DNA from: Clarireedia homoeocarpa
Lineage: Eukaryota; Ascomycota; Leotiomycetes; Helotiales; Rutstroemiaceae
Assembly: GCA_001465935.1 (NCBI GenBank)
Contig: LNKV01000014.1
Coordinates: forward strand, 372,001 to 436,000
Direction of reading: 5' to 3'
DNA length: 64,000 bases
A program made the translations under genes and the position numbers. The number at the start of each line of letters is the position of its first letter. The first letter of the stretch is position 1. Positions 12,657 through 25,830 of the stretch are shown piece by piece. The notes beneath the pieces were generated by a model, which made no database searches, was not told where the DNA came from, and saw nothing but the letters and a program-made list of their open reading frames with translations.

Positions 12657-13754
12657 CTAACGCCAGGAAAAATTCTCACCATTCCAAACTCTCCACACCC
12701 TCCGAAATCCAGAAGCATCGAAGGAGGATCTCGAGCAAACGGGGATGAAGCACTCATCAAACGCCTCCCATATGTCCGAATTGTTATAGCAACGTGGACA
12801 TGCTTTATCATTATGAATTCCACACCGACAAAAAACATCCACCACCCCCGGGGTGTGTATCCTATGATTAAAAAAGCCATTATGTCCACAAATTTCAAAA
12901 TTACACAGTCGCGTGAACATATTCAAATAGCTTCCAAAATCCGTACTCGCCAGACGATGAGCGAATGCCTTCCAATCATCTAGGATCTCGATTTCTTCGC
13001 TTACCGACTCATTGTGATGGAGTGAATGAGTGAAGTCCAAAGTGATCGATTGGACATTACGGGCATGGCGCAAAGGCTGTTATGAGTTTCAGCGATGCGA
13101 TTCGATTCTTGCTTTGCAACGGACTCCGCGTCTCCAGAACTCTTACCATGAATATCGTACTCGCCAGCGAGGCAACTGGGAATACTCTGCGCAATGGATC
13201 GGTGTGCCGCTGATACGAGAGATCCAAATCCCACGCCGACAAATCCCACTTATCTACTGATTCCGGATATCTGCGCCGACTGAGTTGAGCGAAAACGGCC
13301 GGCCAACCAACCATCCAGACATAACATGGGCATGGAGAACAAATCAGAAATCCAAAAAAAAATCTTTCACATACCCAGGGACACGCACTATAACCCTCCT
13401 CAAACTATCCCTTGCAAGCGGCGACATATCCTCGACAGACGGATACAGCAACGGCACGTCAGCCTTGATCTCCCACAAAATCCCCGCCATCGGAATCCAC
13501 TGCTGGAACGCGGGCGGTCGAGCCGGCCACTCGGGTCTTAGGACTAGCACCGAGTGTCTGATTCTGTGGGCGAGGAACTCGCGGTAGATTTCGCGGTCGG
13601 GAATGACGGCGCGCTCGAACGCTGGCATATCTTGTAGTGCCACGGGTTTGGGCACGATCTTGTGTTCATAGGGGTTGAAATGTGAGGCTATATGTGTGTA
13701 GATTAGTCCTCGGATCTCAAGTGGGAGGGTGTAGAGGCTGCATGTGGATGTCAT
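12657..13754 (-). CDS. F-box-like/2EXR-like protein, paralogue A
   Basis: Three exons on the minus strand are read: 13754-13375, 13279-13147 and 13076-12657, giving about 310 aa. The first exon encodes MTSTCSLYTLPLEIRGLIY, resembling the F-box-like LP.EIR..IY start of many fungal lineage-expanded proteins. It ends in the phase-2 site VPG|. Exon 3 carries a cysteine cluster FCRCGIHNDKACPRC that might bind zinc. An ATG 13 codons upstream is in frame, but 13754 is preferred because it lines up with the start of paralogue B at 52964 (MASTKRCVFYYFPLEVRE). The two share ERAVIPDREIYRE/ERALIPEKDLYRE, LARDSLRR/LARHCVRN and both intron positions. The gene converges on the CorA-like gene with 117 nt between stops. 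Function is unknown; a role as a ubiquitin-ligase adaptor is only suggested by the F-box-like start. Confidence 0.75.
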
Positions 13755-14241
13755 GGTGGTGATGTGATATGGCTTTGTTGGGGAAGGACGCATGAGGCTG
13801 CTGCTGCCGTGGCATTGCGCAGGGGTGTAAAGGAGCTGATGTGCACGTGATTGGGTAATGAGGCTCTTTGGGTCAGGAAAAAACCTGCAGATCTCAATAC
13901 CAAAGAGGAATTAAATCAGGATAAAATCAATACATTTATTGACTTTAGACAACTGGATTGTACAATTGTAAGGAGCTATAAGACAACTAAGTACATATTA
14001 GATTTCCTTTCTACATATCTTGGTAGTGTAGCCTGTACCTCAAATCCGCAGGTCTTTTCTGACCCCGATGATGTTGGGAAAGAGGAGCGCAGGAAGCAAG
14101 CATTTGATTTCAGCGGTCCAAACGGGTTACGTACGAAAATAGAAACATAGGGACTCTATGAGACAATACCCTATAAGTAGAGATATAGCTGAGAGACGGC
14201 AACAGGCCTTGTTATCGAAGTATCTGTCAGTGTTCTCTGCC
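13755..14241. other. Intergenic region
   Basis: The region lies between two minus-strand genes. It contains a CACGTG at about 13842-13847, roughly 90 nt upstream of the F-box-like start, and an A+T-richer block at 13900-14030. No gene is supported. Confidence 0.6.
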
Positions 14242-15609
14242 CTACGAAATATACACTTTCTTACAATCTTCCCTGGGGAACACCTCGCCCGTCCTCAAAT
14301 CTTTGATGTAATTGTCTTCCAGGCCCGCTTTCCTACTATGTTCTTCCAGGCGCTCTAGTCCATACACGTATTGGTTCGGAAGTAGAACCAGGTCACTTTC
14401 GACGTGGCTTTTAGTATGGTGAGCGTAAGGGACATTGCGTGCGAGGTCGTTGAGCTCGGTGCTGCAGATGGGGCAGACGGACGTGGTGAGTGATGAGGAG
14501 GAGGTCGGCGATATGGATGAGATGTGGGAGGAGTGGCAAGTAGGTGTCTTTAGGGCGGAGAGACCGGCTGATAGAGCTATGTGGAGAAGTGGGATGGATG
14601 GAAGCCCGAGGAGATTATTGTGCGTCTCGGTGAAGAGCTTCGCGAGTTCCGCCCACCGTTTGGGGCTGTAGAGTTCCTTGAGAGATATTAGATATGTGGT
14701 TCCGAATAGAGGCGAATGACTTACGCTATATCCTTCTGCCCGAGTCCCAGGAGGAAATGCTAGGAGTCCACACGCCTGTTGTACTTGTTTGGGGTAACTT
14801 TCTCTAAATGGTAGCAAGTATTTTTTGGCATGCGCAATCGACTCGACAAGCTTCGCCTGGTCTTGTGTTCGTACTAGTTCGATATATTGCTGAAATCGGA
14901 GCATAAACTCGAGGTTGCTCTTTGGTATATAGTCAGAATCAGTAAATTGTAGTGTTCAGGATCCTTACCTCCATCTTCCTGAGCTCTTTTTTGTTCTCCG
15001 AACACCATGCCAGTGCCTCTATCACCCTGCCTTTGCATAAACTGTCTCTTATTCTACTCATTTGTACGAAGGTATCGACATCCACTAATTGTCCAATGTT
15101 CTTCTCCTTTGCCAATGCTGTGGCGCTCTCCTTATATCCGTTTCGTAGTAGGTAGTCAACCAGTAAACGATCCAGTCTGGTGCGACTCCATTCTTCGTAC
15201 TTCACATCATCCAAACTTTTCATTTGGTATAGAGATCCAAGATGTTTTATCCTGCTATGCGACTGCTGTTGTAATCGTGTTTCCTCTTCTGCACATGTGT
15301 TGAGCTTCCGCTTCAGACCTTGCATCCGGGCTAGCATAGAATCGACATTTTTAAGTACATCGTCCGGCGATGCATGAGAGTTCAATGATGCATCTGTGGT
15401 TTCTCGGAGAAGCGATTTCACCGCCGTGCTTTCTTTCTCGACGTTGTAGTGAGCTACTTTGAAGTTCTTGCGGAGAAGTTCAAGTGGTAGTCGCAGCAGA
15501 GGTTGATCCTATCATGCGGTTAGTGACTAAAGTACCTTGAGAGGCGTGAGGATGTTACAAGAATTAAATGCGTCTCCGGGTTTAATTTAGTTGTGAATAT
15601 ATCAGCCAT
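14242..15609 (-). CDS. fyv10: GID/CTLH E3 ubiquitin ligase subunit Fyv10 (Gid9/MAEA)
   Basis: Four exons on the minus strand are read: 15609-15559, 15508-14969, 14919-14725 and 14676-14242, giving about 406 aa. All junctions keep frame. The N-terminus contains DQPLLRLPLELLRKNFK, typical of Fyv10/MAEA. A LisH motif follows at about residues 125-157 (DRLLVDYLLRNGYKESA). The CTLH region then continues into KKELRKMESNLEFMLRFQQY, which is formed across intron 2. The C-terminus is the degenerate RING of the Rmd5/Fyv10 class, with CPIC at about residue 330 and ending DCKKVYIS. In yeast this complex marks gluconeogenic enzymes such as fructose-1,6-bisphosphatase for degradation when glucose returns. 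Length and domain order are normal for the family. The gene is divergent from the bHLH gene 2 kb away. Confidence 0.93.
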
Positions 15610-17604
15610 TTTGATGATACTCGGAAATTCTGAGCGGTACAAATTCTGAGTGGGTGATATATGAGTGAGTGGGAAGAGCGTAGAAAAGTTACGAAGTACT
15701 GTAGTTAAGTTGACGGAAAAGCTATTGAAGCGGCAATATCAATGATTTGATGTGTAACCACGCAACCTACCTAACCTTGAGACCCCTCATTCACCCAGTG
15801 AATAACAAGAAGTCGGTGTTTGGCAGGATATGCACTCAGAGAAACGTGGAGAAAACAGCGAGTACGGACCTGTTACTGCGACTTGCATACAAATATTGTG
15901 AAGATTGTGAAGATATAATTTCTTGGACTGCCCACTGCTCCTTTGATACATCATAGTCCAGGTTACTTATCGCCGATAATGCTATAATGCTACAAATGCT
16001 TGGAAGCGGACCACGGTGAGACTACGGCAAACCATACTGCACAGAGACACAATTTCTCGGTGCCACGGGTGATTCGTGCTTTTGCCCACGCATGCGTATT
16101 CCCTTGCCGTAGAGTTCGGACCTAGTCATGAAAGTGGTTAGCTCATATTTCCGGCAAAAACTTACACATGATCACCTTCACCTCACACCTTCCAAAACAC
16201 ACGTGCAAGATTTTCCTCGAAGACCGTCAACCTTTTGAAAATTTGGCCATTTCTTTACCAAGAGGGTGTCTTCGTGTCTCAAATATCATCGCCAAGGACC
16301 AATAATTCGAATATACCCTTCCCTCAAAATCCTTGTCGTTGCATGAAATACCGACGATATACCTGCGGCCTTTGACCTTCATTGACTCGTGATTGCCCGC
16401 GTGACGAGATCACGTTGACTCCATGTAAGTACCTACTTCCATCAATCTAGTTATCTTTCCCACGGGGATCAGGTTAATCGATTTGTTGATTCGAAGTCTT
16501 CGATGTCTTCTGCTAATCTTCGCACAGTTTTTGTCGCACTTCAATCAGAAAACTCGACGGGTGAAGGCTTCACAATATCAAAAGTCTTACTGCTGTTGGT
16601 CGTCGCATTCTTGAGGGGAACCGGGCGCGCTCAGCGGAAAAGATAACAAAAACAACCTTGGTAATAGGGAAAGGCCAGGAAAGGCCAGGAAAGGCCAAAA
16701 AAGGTATGCCTGAATTTTCATTTTCATCCTTTGGACGACTAAGCATCTCGCCATATCTATTCCTTCTCATCTAGTTCCTCTCACAACCGCAATCCAAAAA
16801 AGCCCAACTATACCTGCCCGCCGCGTCCGTTGCAAGTGGCATAAATAGATGCGCCTCCCGCACCTCTCAAGATGTTTTCTTCCCATGTTCGTGGAACCTT
16901 AGGATCTAGTGGTCTACTCCACGCGACTTGATTTCTGGTCATTCCCCTTCGGACATTACCGGCGCAACTTTGTCACCGCATCCACATCCACAGAAATGTG
17001 CCCTCCCATTTGCATTGTCACATTGCGCACGCTGGCAGCAGCAGCAATGATTTTGACTGTATTGCAACATGCCATTTGAAATTACTTTGGCCTGCGCGCC
17101 CAAGGTCTTTTGTTGTACTTCTGCCTACAAAATTTGGAGCAATGATCATTCTATCAATTGCGGTTTGCGACAACATTTGGTGCCCCCCTCTTGCGCAACT
17201 TCCATTGATATCTCATTTCCTATCAGTAAAGTGTCAATTGAAGTGTTATGTGATACTTCATCTGCAATGGCACGTGCTGACCTTGTAGGTACTACATCGA
17301 AAGATACAAAAACGTTCGTTTCGAGATCACGGCAACAAACTGCAGCAGCTGAGCGCTTCGAAGAACCATAGCGAGTCATCGATACGTCTTCATTTCTTCC
17401 GTACTGCCGTACATTTACACAAGAATAAGAGAGCCGTCGCACTTGTGCCAACCTCGGTAGACACGTCATCTCCATCGTGAAGATCACGTTCAGCCTTAAA
17501 TCTATCTATCAACCCCTCGAGGTCATCTGCGCCATACGATCATTGAATCTCTTTAAACCCACAATTCTCAGCGCACGACGCATCACGAGCCACCCACCAT
17601 TACA
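15610..17604. other. Shared upstream region of fyv10 and cbf1-like gene
   Basis: This is about 2 kb between divergent genes. No coding sequence is recognised. It holds three tandem copies of AGGAAAGGCC/A near 16672-16700 and a CACGTG at 17271-17276. Confidence 0.6.
17271..17276. promoter_or_regulatory. CACGTG E-box upstream of the bHLH gene
   Basis: A palindromic CACGTG lies 329 nt before the start of the cbf1-like gene. Cbf1-type bHLH proteins bind this hexamer, so autoregulation is possible. A single hexamer is expected about every 4 kb by chance, so the call is weak. Confidence 0.3.
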
Positions 17605-18549
17605 ATGGCCGATCAATTAGACCTTGAACATTCTGGCTTGCAGGAGGTAGCAAACGCTATGCGGGAGGAATCTGCCAATATGAGCAACGCTGCGCAAAAA
17701 CGAAAGCGGGACTCCGAATCAGCTGATGATACGAGACGTCTTAGCAACAAGCGTGTTTCCCCGAATTCTGGTAACGATTCTGGTGACCAATCGTTGGTTA
17801 ATCAGCAGATCGCCGGGGTGGAAGCCCTGCAAGACTACACCAATTTACACCAACACCAACAGGGTGGCCCCGATCATCAAAACGGTTCCGCAGATCATGC
17901 AAACGCCTCTTCTACTGCCGCTGCGGCACTTGCAGGTATTTACCCAACCATGACTATTCCGCAGCCCACGGATGTCGCTTTCGCAACCCAGGGATCAGAC
18001 GGAGATCGTGGACCAGATTCTTCGTTTATGGGCGATAGCCAGCAACCTGGAGACAGTTTCATGGATAACTCACAACAGAACCACCAAGCCGGTGGTAGGA
18101 GTGTTGCCGCTCCTAAACCAGTCGTTGGATCGGATGAATGGCATAAAGTCCGCAAAGACAATCACAAAGAAGGTAATGGGTAACAGCTCCAAAATATTCT
18201 ATTGCCAGGCTAATCAGTCCTAGTCGAACGACGCCGTCGAGAGACAATCAACGAGGGGATTAATGAACTCGCAAAAATAGTTCCTGGTTGTGAGAAGAAC
18301 AAAGGCTCTATCTTACAACGTGCAGTCCAATTCATCACTCAGCTGAAGGAGAATGAAACACAAAACATCGAAAAGTGGACGCTGGAGAAACTCTTGACCG
18401 AGCAGGCAATTGCTGAGCTCAGTGCAAGCAACGACAAGCTGAAGACTGAGTGCGAACGAGCTTGGCGCGAGGTAGAGACGTGGAAGAAGACATGTCAGAG
18501 TGCTGGCTTGGCACCCAAGAAGGAAGAAGCAGGCTCGTCGGAGAATTAG
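17605..18549 (+). CDS. cbf1: Cbf1-like bHLH transcription factor
   Basis: Two exons are read: 17605-18172 and 18224-18549, giving about 297 aa. The intron (donor GTAATG, phase 1) falls inside the basic region, and splicing restores KDNHKEVERRRRETINEGI. That carries the His-Glu-Arg triad of CACGTG-binding bHLH proteins. The loop and helix 2 continue as KIVPGCEKNKGSILQRAVQF. A leucine-rich coiled coil follows (EKLLTEQAIAELSASNDKLK). The first about 170 residues are Gln/Ser/Asp-rich and probably disordered, with a basic cluster QKRKRDSES that may be a nuclear signal. In yeasts and Aspergillus, Cbf1-class factors control sulfur-amino-acid genes and centromere or respiratory functions. Domain order and length fit; the exact orthology to CBF1 is inferred. 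Confidence 0.9.
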
Positions 18550-19656
18550 ATGATTGTGTCTTGATCGATGGGCGGCCTTCTTGCTTATTTGGCGGTCACC
18601 GCTGCGATAAGATGATACCCTATACCGACAATCGTGTCACGCCTCCATGTATCGAATTGCCCGCGTTCCAATCTCTAATATGATGCATGGGGTTTATGAG
18701 TTTTTGAAGATTTTTGATAAGCTGTTTTTACTTGATGGTGCTGCGGTCTTCGCTGATGGGAATGGGATGGCAGCTGTAGGAAGAACATCGTAGACTCGAA
18801 TTCGTGGGTCACAGTGGTTTGACAGATTTCAAGATGATTGTATATTGTCTGAGAAGGAATACATTTTTGCATTGTGGTGGAAGTTCACGAACAACGACAG
18901 TTCTCTCAGCATTTCAGGTACCAATAGATATCCCCCTGATTGCCCCACTGCCGATAGCCTGAGGCTCATAATGCGCATTGAAGATCTGTTGTGCTTGGGG
19001 CGCGTAGATAACATCTTCTGCTCTGTCTGCTCGTCCCGACCTTGTTGTAATTGAATTCGTCTCTAATAATATCCTGTGCACGAAAGCTTGACGGGAAATC
19101 GACTCGCAACATCGATGCCTCTGGACGGTGAAGACTTAAACATGCTCGATAAGCCCCGGTCTCTTATCCAGCCCCATGACGTCTCGATTCGTACAGTCCC
19201 GAAGTTTATGTTCGGATTTTCGGCTTCTTGCCTATGTAACCCAGTATTTCCCAGGTATGCATTGTAATGAAGCCAGACTCCAAATGAAAGAGATGTCTGG
19301 TTGATTGTAAGAAGACGCTCTTGTTGATAAAAGGGCCACCCAAGTTTTTATTCGTAATCATTGCGCTTTCATTGAATGACTTGCAGTGCGAAATCATCTT
19401 TCCAGAAGCTTTTTTGTTGCTTTGTAAGGAACTCGGTGGTCAATGCCTAGCTCAATTCTGTGTTGAGACCGCCGATCCTTACATAGTGAACTTTTTGTTT
19501 AGACCGAACAGTTATAACTTCTACCACTTCCATCATTGATTGTGTTACGGAAAACGCATGATTCATTCTTTCATCCAGCAATATCGGTAGCTCTGAAGCC
19601 TCTATCAAATCATTGAGAAGAGGAAGTTCAGCGCGCACAGTATCACATAATCGGTC
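18550..19656. other. Intergenic region
   Basis: 1.1 kb between two plus-strand genes. Only short, non-conserved frames are present. It presumably contains the 3' UTR of the bHLH gene and the promoter of the ABC transporter. Confidence 0.6.
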
Positions 19657-22600
19657 ATGGTCACTAGCTCATCGCAGAGCATTCTGAAGACCGGCTCGTT
19701 CTCAGGCTTCCGCGCAATCAAAGAGGAACTTGGCAGTGGATATCTCACTGCCGAACGGACGAGACAACAGCCATTATGCGGTAATAAGGAGGGATGGGGA
19801 CCTCTGAGTCCGCATCGTTATGATTTCACGCCGTGCTTCATGGATGTTTGGGTGAGCTCCGTGGCGGTCTTTGGGATACTCGCAGGTGCCATAGCAATTT
19901 GGTGGCTGGTTAAAAGGAAAACCCAAGCGCAGGTTGACAAGAATTGGCATTTCTGGACGAAGCAGGTATGGTGTTTTTGATGCTGTTTGAGTTCTAGCAA
20001 TGGAGTACAAGGTGCCAGAAGCTCACACCGCGCAACATTAGGTTCTTATAATAGCAATTGCAGTCTCCGTCGCATTCCAGCTAGCAATCCAAATAGTTAG
20101 TTATCCTCGAGTATGGGCCGGAGACTTTCGATTTTGGACAGGCATTCTTCAAATTCTTTCTCTCGGCGTCGTGTTCAGCATTCAGTGGCTCGAGCATACT
20201 AGGCTTCGAAACCCAAACGGCGTTGTACTCTTCTACTGGCTCTTTTTACTCATCGCATACACTGTCAAGCTACGATCCTTGATCTCGCAGCAAATCTATC
20301 ACGAATCCCTCCCATATTTTGTCGCCTACTGTGTTGGTTTTGGATTATCAATTATCGAATTCGCTTTGGAGTGGCTCGTGCCAAAGAAAAAGAGTGCATA
20401 CCAGACTTTGGAAGACGAAGATGAATCACCCATTGAATATGCAACAGTGTTCTCGATTCTCACGTTCGGGTGGATGACTCCTTTGATGAAATATGGCTAC
20501 AAGAAGTATTTGACAGAGGATGATCTTTGGAATTTGGCTAAACGAGATACTACAAAGGCAACAAGTACAGTCTTCGAAGAGGCATGGGAATATGAGCTGG
20601 AACATAGGAAAAAGCCATCTCTGTGGCTTGCCATCTTCTCCTCGTTCAAGGGTCCATATCTGCGCGGCACACTTTTCAAGCTCTGCAGTGATTCTGTTGC
20701 GTTTATTCAACCTCAGTTGTTGCGGTTGCTGATCAAATGGGTCGCAACATATGAGACGGATAAGCCAGACCCTGTTATACGCGGTGCAGCCATTGCTTTG
20801 GCTATGTTTGCTGTATCCGTCACGCAGACTATCGCTCTTAATCAGTATTTCCAACGAGCTTTTGAGACCGGTATGCGTATCAAGACAGCCCTAACCGCGG
20901 CCATCTACCAGAAGTCCCTCAAGTTATCGAATGAAGGACGAGTAAGCAAGTCTACTGGTGATATCGTGAATTACATGGCTGTTGACACCCAGAGGCTACA
21001 AGATATAACCCAATACGGTAAGCCCCCTAAGGCAATGATGGTACGCGAGGAGACCATGTAAAACTGCTAATTCACATGTGCAGGCCAGCAATTATGGTCT
21101 GCTCCATACCAGATCATTCTCTGCATGTTATCACTGTATCAGCTTGTCGGATTATCAATGTTAGCTGGTGTGGGAGCCATGATACTAATGGTGCCTATAA
21201 ATGCTTTGATCGCACGTCTGATGAAGAAACTGCAGAAGGAGCAAATGAGGAACAAGGTATGTACCGTGGTTGTGCCGCGAGAGCTCTTTTCAAGTAGCAA
21301 TTCAATGAAATGTGACTAGGACACTGACGTGCACTGAAGGACTCCCGAACAAGATTGATTGCGGAGATCATTAACAACATGAAAAGCATTAAGCTGTATG
21401 CTTGGGGCTCTGCATTCATGTCTAAGCTCAATTATGTGAGAAACGATCAGGAGTTAAAGACGTTGCGCAAGATTGGAGCCGCTCAAGCAGGTGCCAATTT
21501 CACCTGGTCTACAACTCCTTTCTTAGTCTCTTGTTCAACTTTTGCTGTCTTCGTCTTAACTACTGATGCCCCTCTCACGACTGATATCGTATTCCCCACT
21601 TTGAGTAAGTAGCCTTCCAGGCTCGTTGCCTTTTCAATACACTATCCATAGCCTCTTCATTCGCTGTTACGAATGGACTTCCACAACAGTCTCGTAAAGT
21701 TGGAACTAACGATCCGTAGGCTTGCTCAATTTATTGACCTTCCCACTGGCAATCCTTCCAATGGTAATTACGTCAATCATCGAAGCCTCTGTAGCTGTGA
21801 ATCGCTTAACTTCATTTTTGACTGCTGAAGAGTTACAACCAGATGCAGTCATTTATAAAGGTGCCATTGAGGAAGAGGGCGAAGAATCGCTCTCTATCCG
21901 CGACGGAACTTTCTCTTGGGATAGGCACGCTGACCGCAACGTCTTGGAGGACATCAATTTCTCCGCCAACAAAGGTGAACTTACCTGTATTGTTGGCCGT
22001 GTTGGAGCAGGAAAATCCTCCTTTTTGCAAGTACTTCTCGGCGACTTGTGGAAAGTCAAGGGACAGGTAACAGTTCACGGACAAATAGCATACGTAGCCC
22101 AGCAGCCTTGGATTATGAATGCTAGTGTCAAGGAAAACATTTTGTTCGGACATCGATACGACCCTAACTTCTACGAGAAGACGGTTAAGGCTTGCGCACT
22201 AACTGAAGACTTTGCACAATTACCAGATGGCGACGAGACAGAGGTTGGAGAACGCGGAATTTCCTTAAGTGGAGGGCAAAAGGCCCGCTTGACATTGGCA
22301 AGAGCAGTATACGCTCGAGCTGATATTTATCTCCTGGACGATTGTTTATCTGCTGTTGATCAACACGTTGGCAGACATCTGATCGAGAACGTTCTTGGGT
22401 CCTCCGGTTTATTGAGCGGTAAAACTAGAATACTGGCTACGAACTCGATCCCTGTCCTCAAAGAGGCCAATTTCATCTGTTTACTTCGAGACTCCAAGAT
22501 TATTGAGCGTGGGACATATGACCAGGCCATTGCTCGACGAGGAGAAATTGCAAACCTCATCAATACATCCGAGAATAGAGATACTTCTGCTGAGTCTGAA

Positions 22601-25600
22601 GCTACTAGCGATTCATCAACTATCCTTGATTACGAGCGCCCTGAGGAGGATGAAGAAAAGGACGAAATTGAGGAAGCCCAGGAACATTTAACCCAACTTC
22701 AACCTATTCGTCCGGGACGCACCGGCGTCAAGAGGAGAAAGGGCAGTAGTGGAACGCTGAGACGTGCAAGCGCAGCAAGCTTCAGAGGCCCCAGAGGCAA
22801 ACTACGTGACGAGGAAGAGCCTTCCAAGGCTAGACAAGGGAAGGAATATTCTGAACAAGGCAAGGTTAAATGGAGTGGTAAGCACCTCAACCCTTGACAT
22901 TGACAACAGAAAAGATTTAACACTTGAATTAGTTTATGCCGAATATGCTAAGACCAGCAATTTGGTTGCTGTACTTATTTATCTCGGTGTTCTGGTTGGC
23001 TCTCAATCGGCACAAATCGGTCAGTTTACACGTATCTCGATTACTTGCAGCTACTGATTTCGTTACAGGTGGAAATTTCTGGCTGAAGAATTGGGCGGAT
23101 CTCAACGACAAGGCAGGTATTAACACTGATGTCGGCAAGTTTCTTGGTGTATATTTTGCTTTTGGCATTGGCTCTGCCGCTCTCGTAGTCATTCAGACCT
23201 TGATTTTGTGGATCTTTTGTTCTATCGAGGTAGGTGTTCCCGACGGGAACGACGGATTCTCGCAGATGCAACAACGGAAGCTAATATTGTATCGGCACAG
23301 GCTTCTAGGAAACTGCACGAGCGTATGGCCTTTGCTATTTTCAGATCGCCTATGTCATTTTTCGAAACTACCCCAGCTGGGCGGATTTTGAACCGCTTTT
23401 CAAGGTATGTCATTGGCTTTTGATTCAACTCCTCATCGATTGTGTAGTCGAAGGGATTTGTCAATTTGCACTTGTCCCGTGCCTATTCAGTGGAGTTGGC
23501 CGAAGATGCATGATTTTCATTCCCTACACCTTGCAGATGTATTGAGCACGGTGCATATGCATGCACGCTCCAACTTTCTTGTCATGGAGCCGTGCTGTCT
23601 CTACGCACGATTACTCTAAACTAGTAGCTAACCAATACAATTTAGTGACATTTATCGGATAGACGAAGTAGGGTCAAGTACAAACCCCGCATTTCCACAT
23701 CTGTTAACATGCTTTAGGTACTTGCAAGGACATTCAACATGTTATTCGTCAACAGTGCTCGAGCACTCTTTATCTTGGTCGTGATCTCTGGCACCACTCC
23801 GCCATTTATCGCATTAATTGTTCCATTGTCAGGCGTATATTATTGGGTTCAACGATATTACCTCCGCACATCTCGAGAGCTGAAGCGACTCGACAGTGTC
23901 AGCCGAAGTCCCATTTACGCACATTTTCAAGAATCTCTCGGAGGTGTCGGGACTATTAGAGCTTATCGGTAAGCATTACAACAAAACCTCCCGTGCGCAT
24001 ATACACGTTAGCCGGAGATGAGATGACGTTCGCTTGTGTGAGAAATAAGCAATTACTGACTAATTCATATTTTAGTCAACAACAGCGATTCACCCAGGAG
24101 AATGAATGGAGAGTCGATGCCAACTTGAGAGCGTATTTCCCCGCTATCAATAGCAACAGGTACGTCAAGTCAATCATTCTCACATCGCACCTTTCCCGTG
24201 ATACGCGGTGCCCTGGTCATGTTGGTGGCTGGTCGACTATAGTCCCTTTATTGTGTACACGTGGATGAGAGCTCATTATAGTTTGTGGCATTCGGTATTT
24301 GGAGACCCCCTGTTAACACAGTTTTTCTATTAGATGGCTTGCCGTGAGACTCGAATTCCTGGGTTCCATAATTATCCTTTCTGCTGCTGGATTTGCAATC
24401 GTGGCAGTTAGTGCAGGAGCTGACTTGTCCTCCGGTTCTGTGGGACTGGCGATTTCGTACGCTCTCCAAATTACCCAATCCCTGAATTGGATTGTCCGTC
24501 AAACCGTCGAGGTGGAAACCAATATCGTTTCAGTTGAACGTGTTCTTGAGTACGCTAGGCTGCCGAGCGAAGCTCCAGAAGTGATCCACAGAAATCGTCC
24601 ACCAATTAGTTGGCCTGCTTCAGGTGGGGTACAGTTCAACAATTACAGCACGCGCTATCGCGAAGGATTAGACCTCGTGCTCAAGAATATAAACCTCGAC
24701 ATCAAGCCCCATGAGAAGATTGGCGTGGTGGGTAGAACGGGCGCTGGAAAATCCAGTCTCACATTGGCCCTCTTTCGGATTATCGAGCCGAGTCAAGGAA
24801 ACATTAGCATTGATACATTAAACACGTCAACTATAGGGCTACTGGATTTGCGACGTCGACTGGCTATCATTCCCCAAGATGCGGCTCTCTTTGAGGGTAC
24901 AATCCGAGATAACCTGGACCCGGGTCATGTACACGATGATACGGAACTTTGGAGCGTACTAGGTAAGTGTGACCCTAGATCAAGGGTACTCGGCGTCGTT
25001 GGTGGGACATGAGCAATCAGATCCGCAAAGCGGCGAGTCATACCAGCAAGTTGGCTAACAAATTCTTTCTCCAGAACATGCAAGGTTAAAAGATCACGTC
25101 TCAACGATGAATGGTGGTCTAGAGGCCAAAATCCAAGAAGGGTTCGTTACACCATTTCCCTTATCATAAGCTGAAAATTTCCACTTTTTTCTATTGACTC
25201 ACGTCCTGCTTTTCCCTTTCCTTTCGTCCTTTTCGCACTACCTTTCACCACGTCACTGCCCAACGTCGTAGGCACTCATCATCACATGCCATATTCGTTG
25301 GTGGTATTTCACGATTTTGATTTACGATTTCCTTCTTTTGTTCCATCAGCCATCTCATCACTCACTTGCCTAATGGCACGACCCATATACAAACACACCA
25401 ACACCGCCCCACCCCTCCCCCCTTGAATCCCAACAAAGCAAACCTTGATCTAAATTGTAAATAAAATCCAAGCTAACGAAAATAACCACAACACAGCGGA
25501 TCCAACCTATCTCAAGGCCAACGGCAACTCGTCTCCCTGGCACGCGCCCTCCTCACCCCGTCCAACATACTTGTGCTAGACGAGGCCACAGCCGCAGTGG

Positions 25601-25830
25601 ACGTCGAGACAGATGCACTGTTGCAGAATACGCTAAGATCGCCTCTTTTTAGTAAGAGGACGATCATCACCATCGCTCATCGTATAAATACGATCTTGGA
25701 TAGCGATCGCATTGTGGTACTGGAACATGGTGTTGTTAAGGAATTTGATACACCGAGGAAGCTGATGGATGAGAGGGGGCTGTTTTGGAAGTTGGTAAGG
25801 GAGGCCGGGTTGGAGGGGAGTGTGAGGTAG
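19657..25830 (+). CDS. YCF1-type ABC-C transporter (vacuolar glutathione-conjugate pump)
   Basis: Fourteen exons are read: 19657-19965, 20042-21017, 21084-21256, 21340-21604, 21720-22877, 22933-23019, 23069-23229, 23301-23404, 23646-23667, 23718-23968, 24076-24159, 24334-24962, 25075-25141 and 25497-25830. They give about 1539 aa, close to yeast Ycf1. The N-terminal extra membrane domain (TMD0) contains PLCGNKEGWGPLSPHRYDFT. NBD1 has Walker A GRVGAGKSS (about 667), signature LSGGQ and Walker B YLLDD; its H-loop position is ATNS, as in asymmetric ABCC pumps. An Arg/Ser/Glu-rich linker (about 870-960) resembles the regulatory R region. NBD2 has Walker A GRTGAGKSS (about 1330), signature LSQGQ, Walker B LVLDE and H-loop IAHR. 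Known relatives load glutathione-conjugated metals and toxins into the vacuole. One exon is only 22 nt, and intron 13 has the variant donor GTTCGT. Expression control is not visible. Confidence 0.93.

Noticed and set aside
13851..14150. 100-codon plus-strand frame between two minus-strand genes
   Set aside because: It briefly resembles retrotransposon-like text (KKPADLNTKEELNQDKINTF), but no reverse transcriptase or integrase motif follows. It is too short to call.
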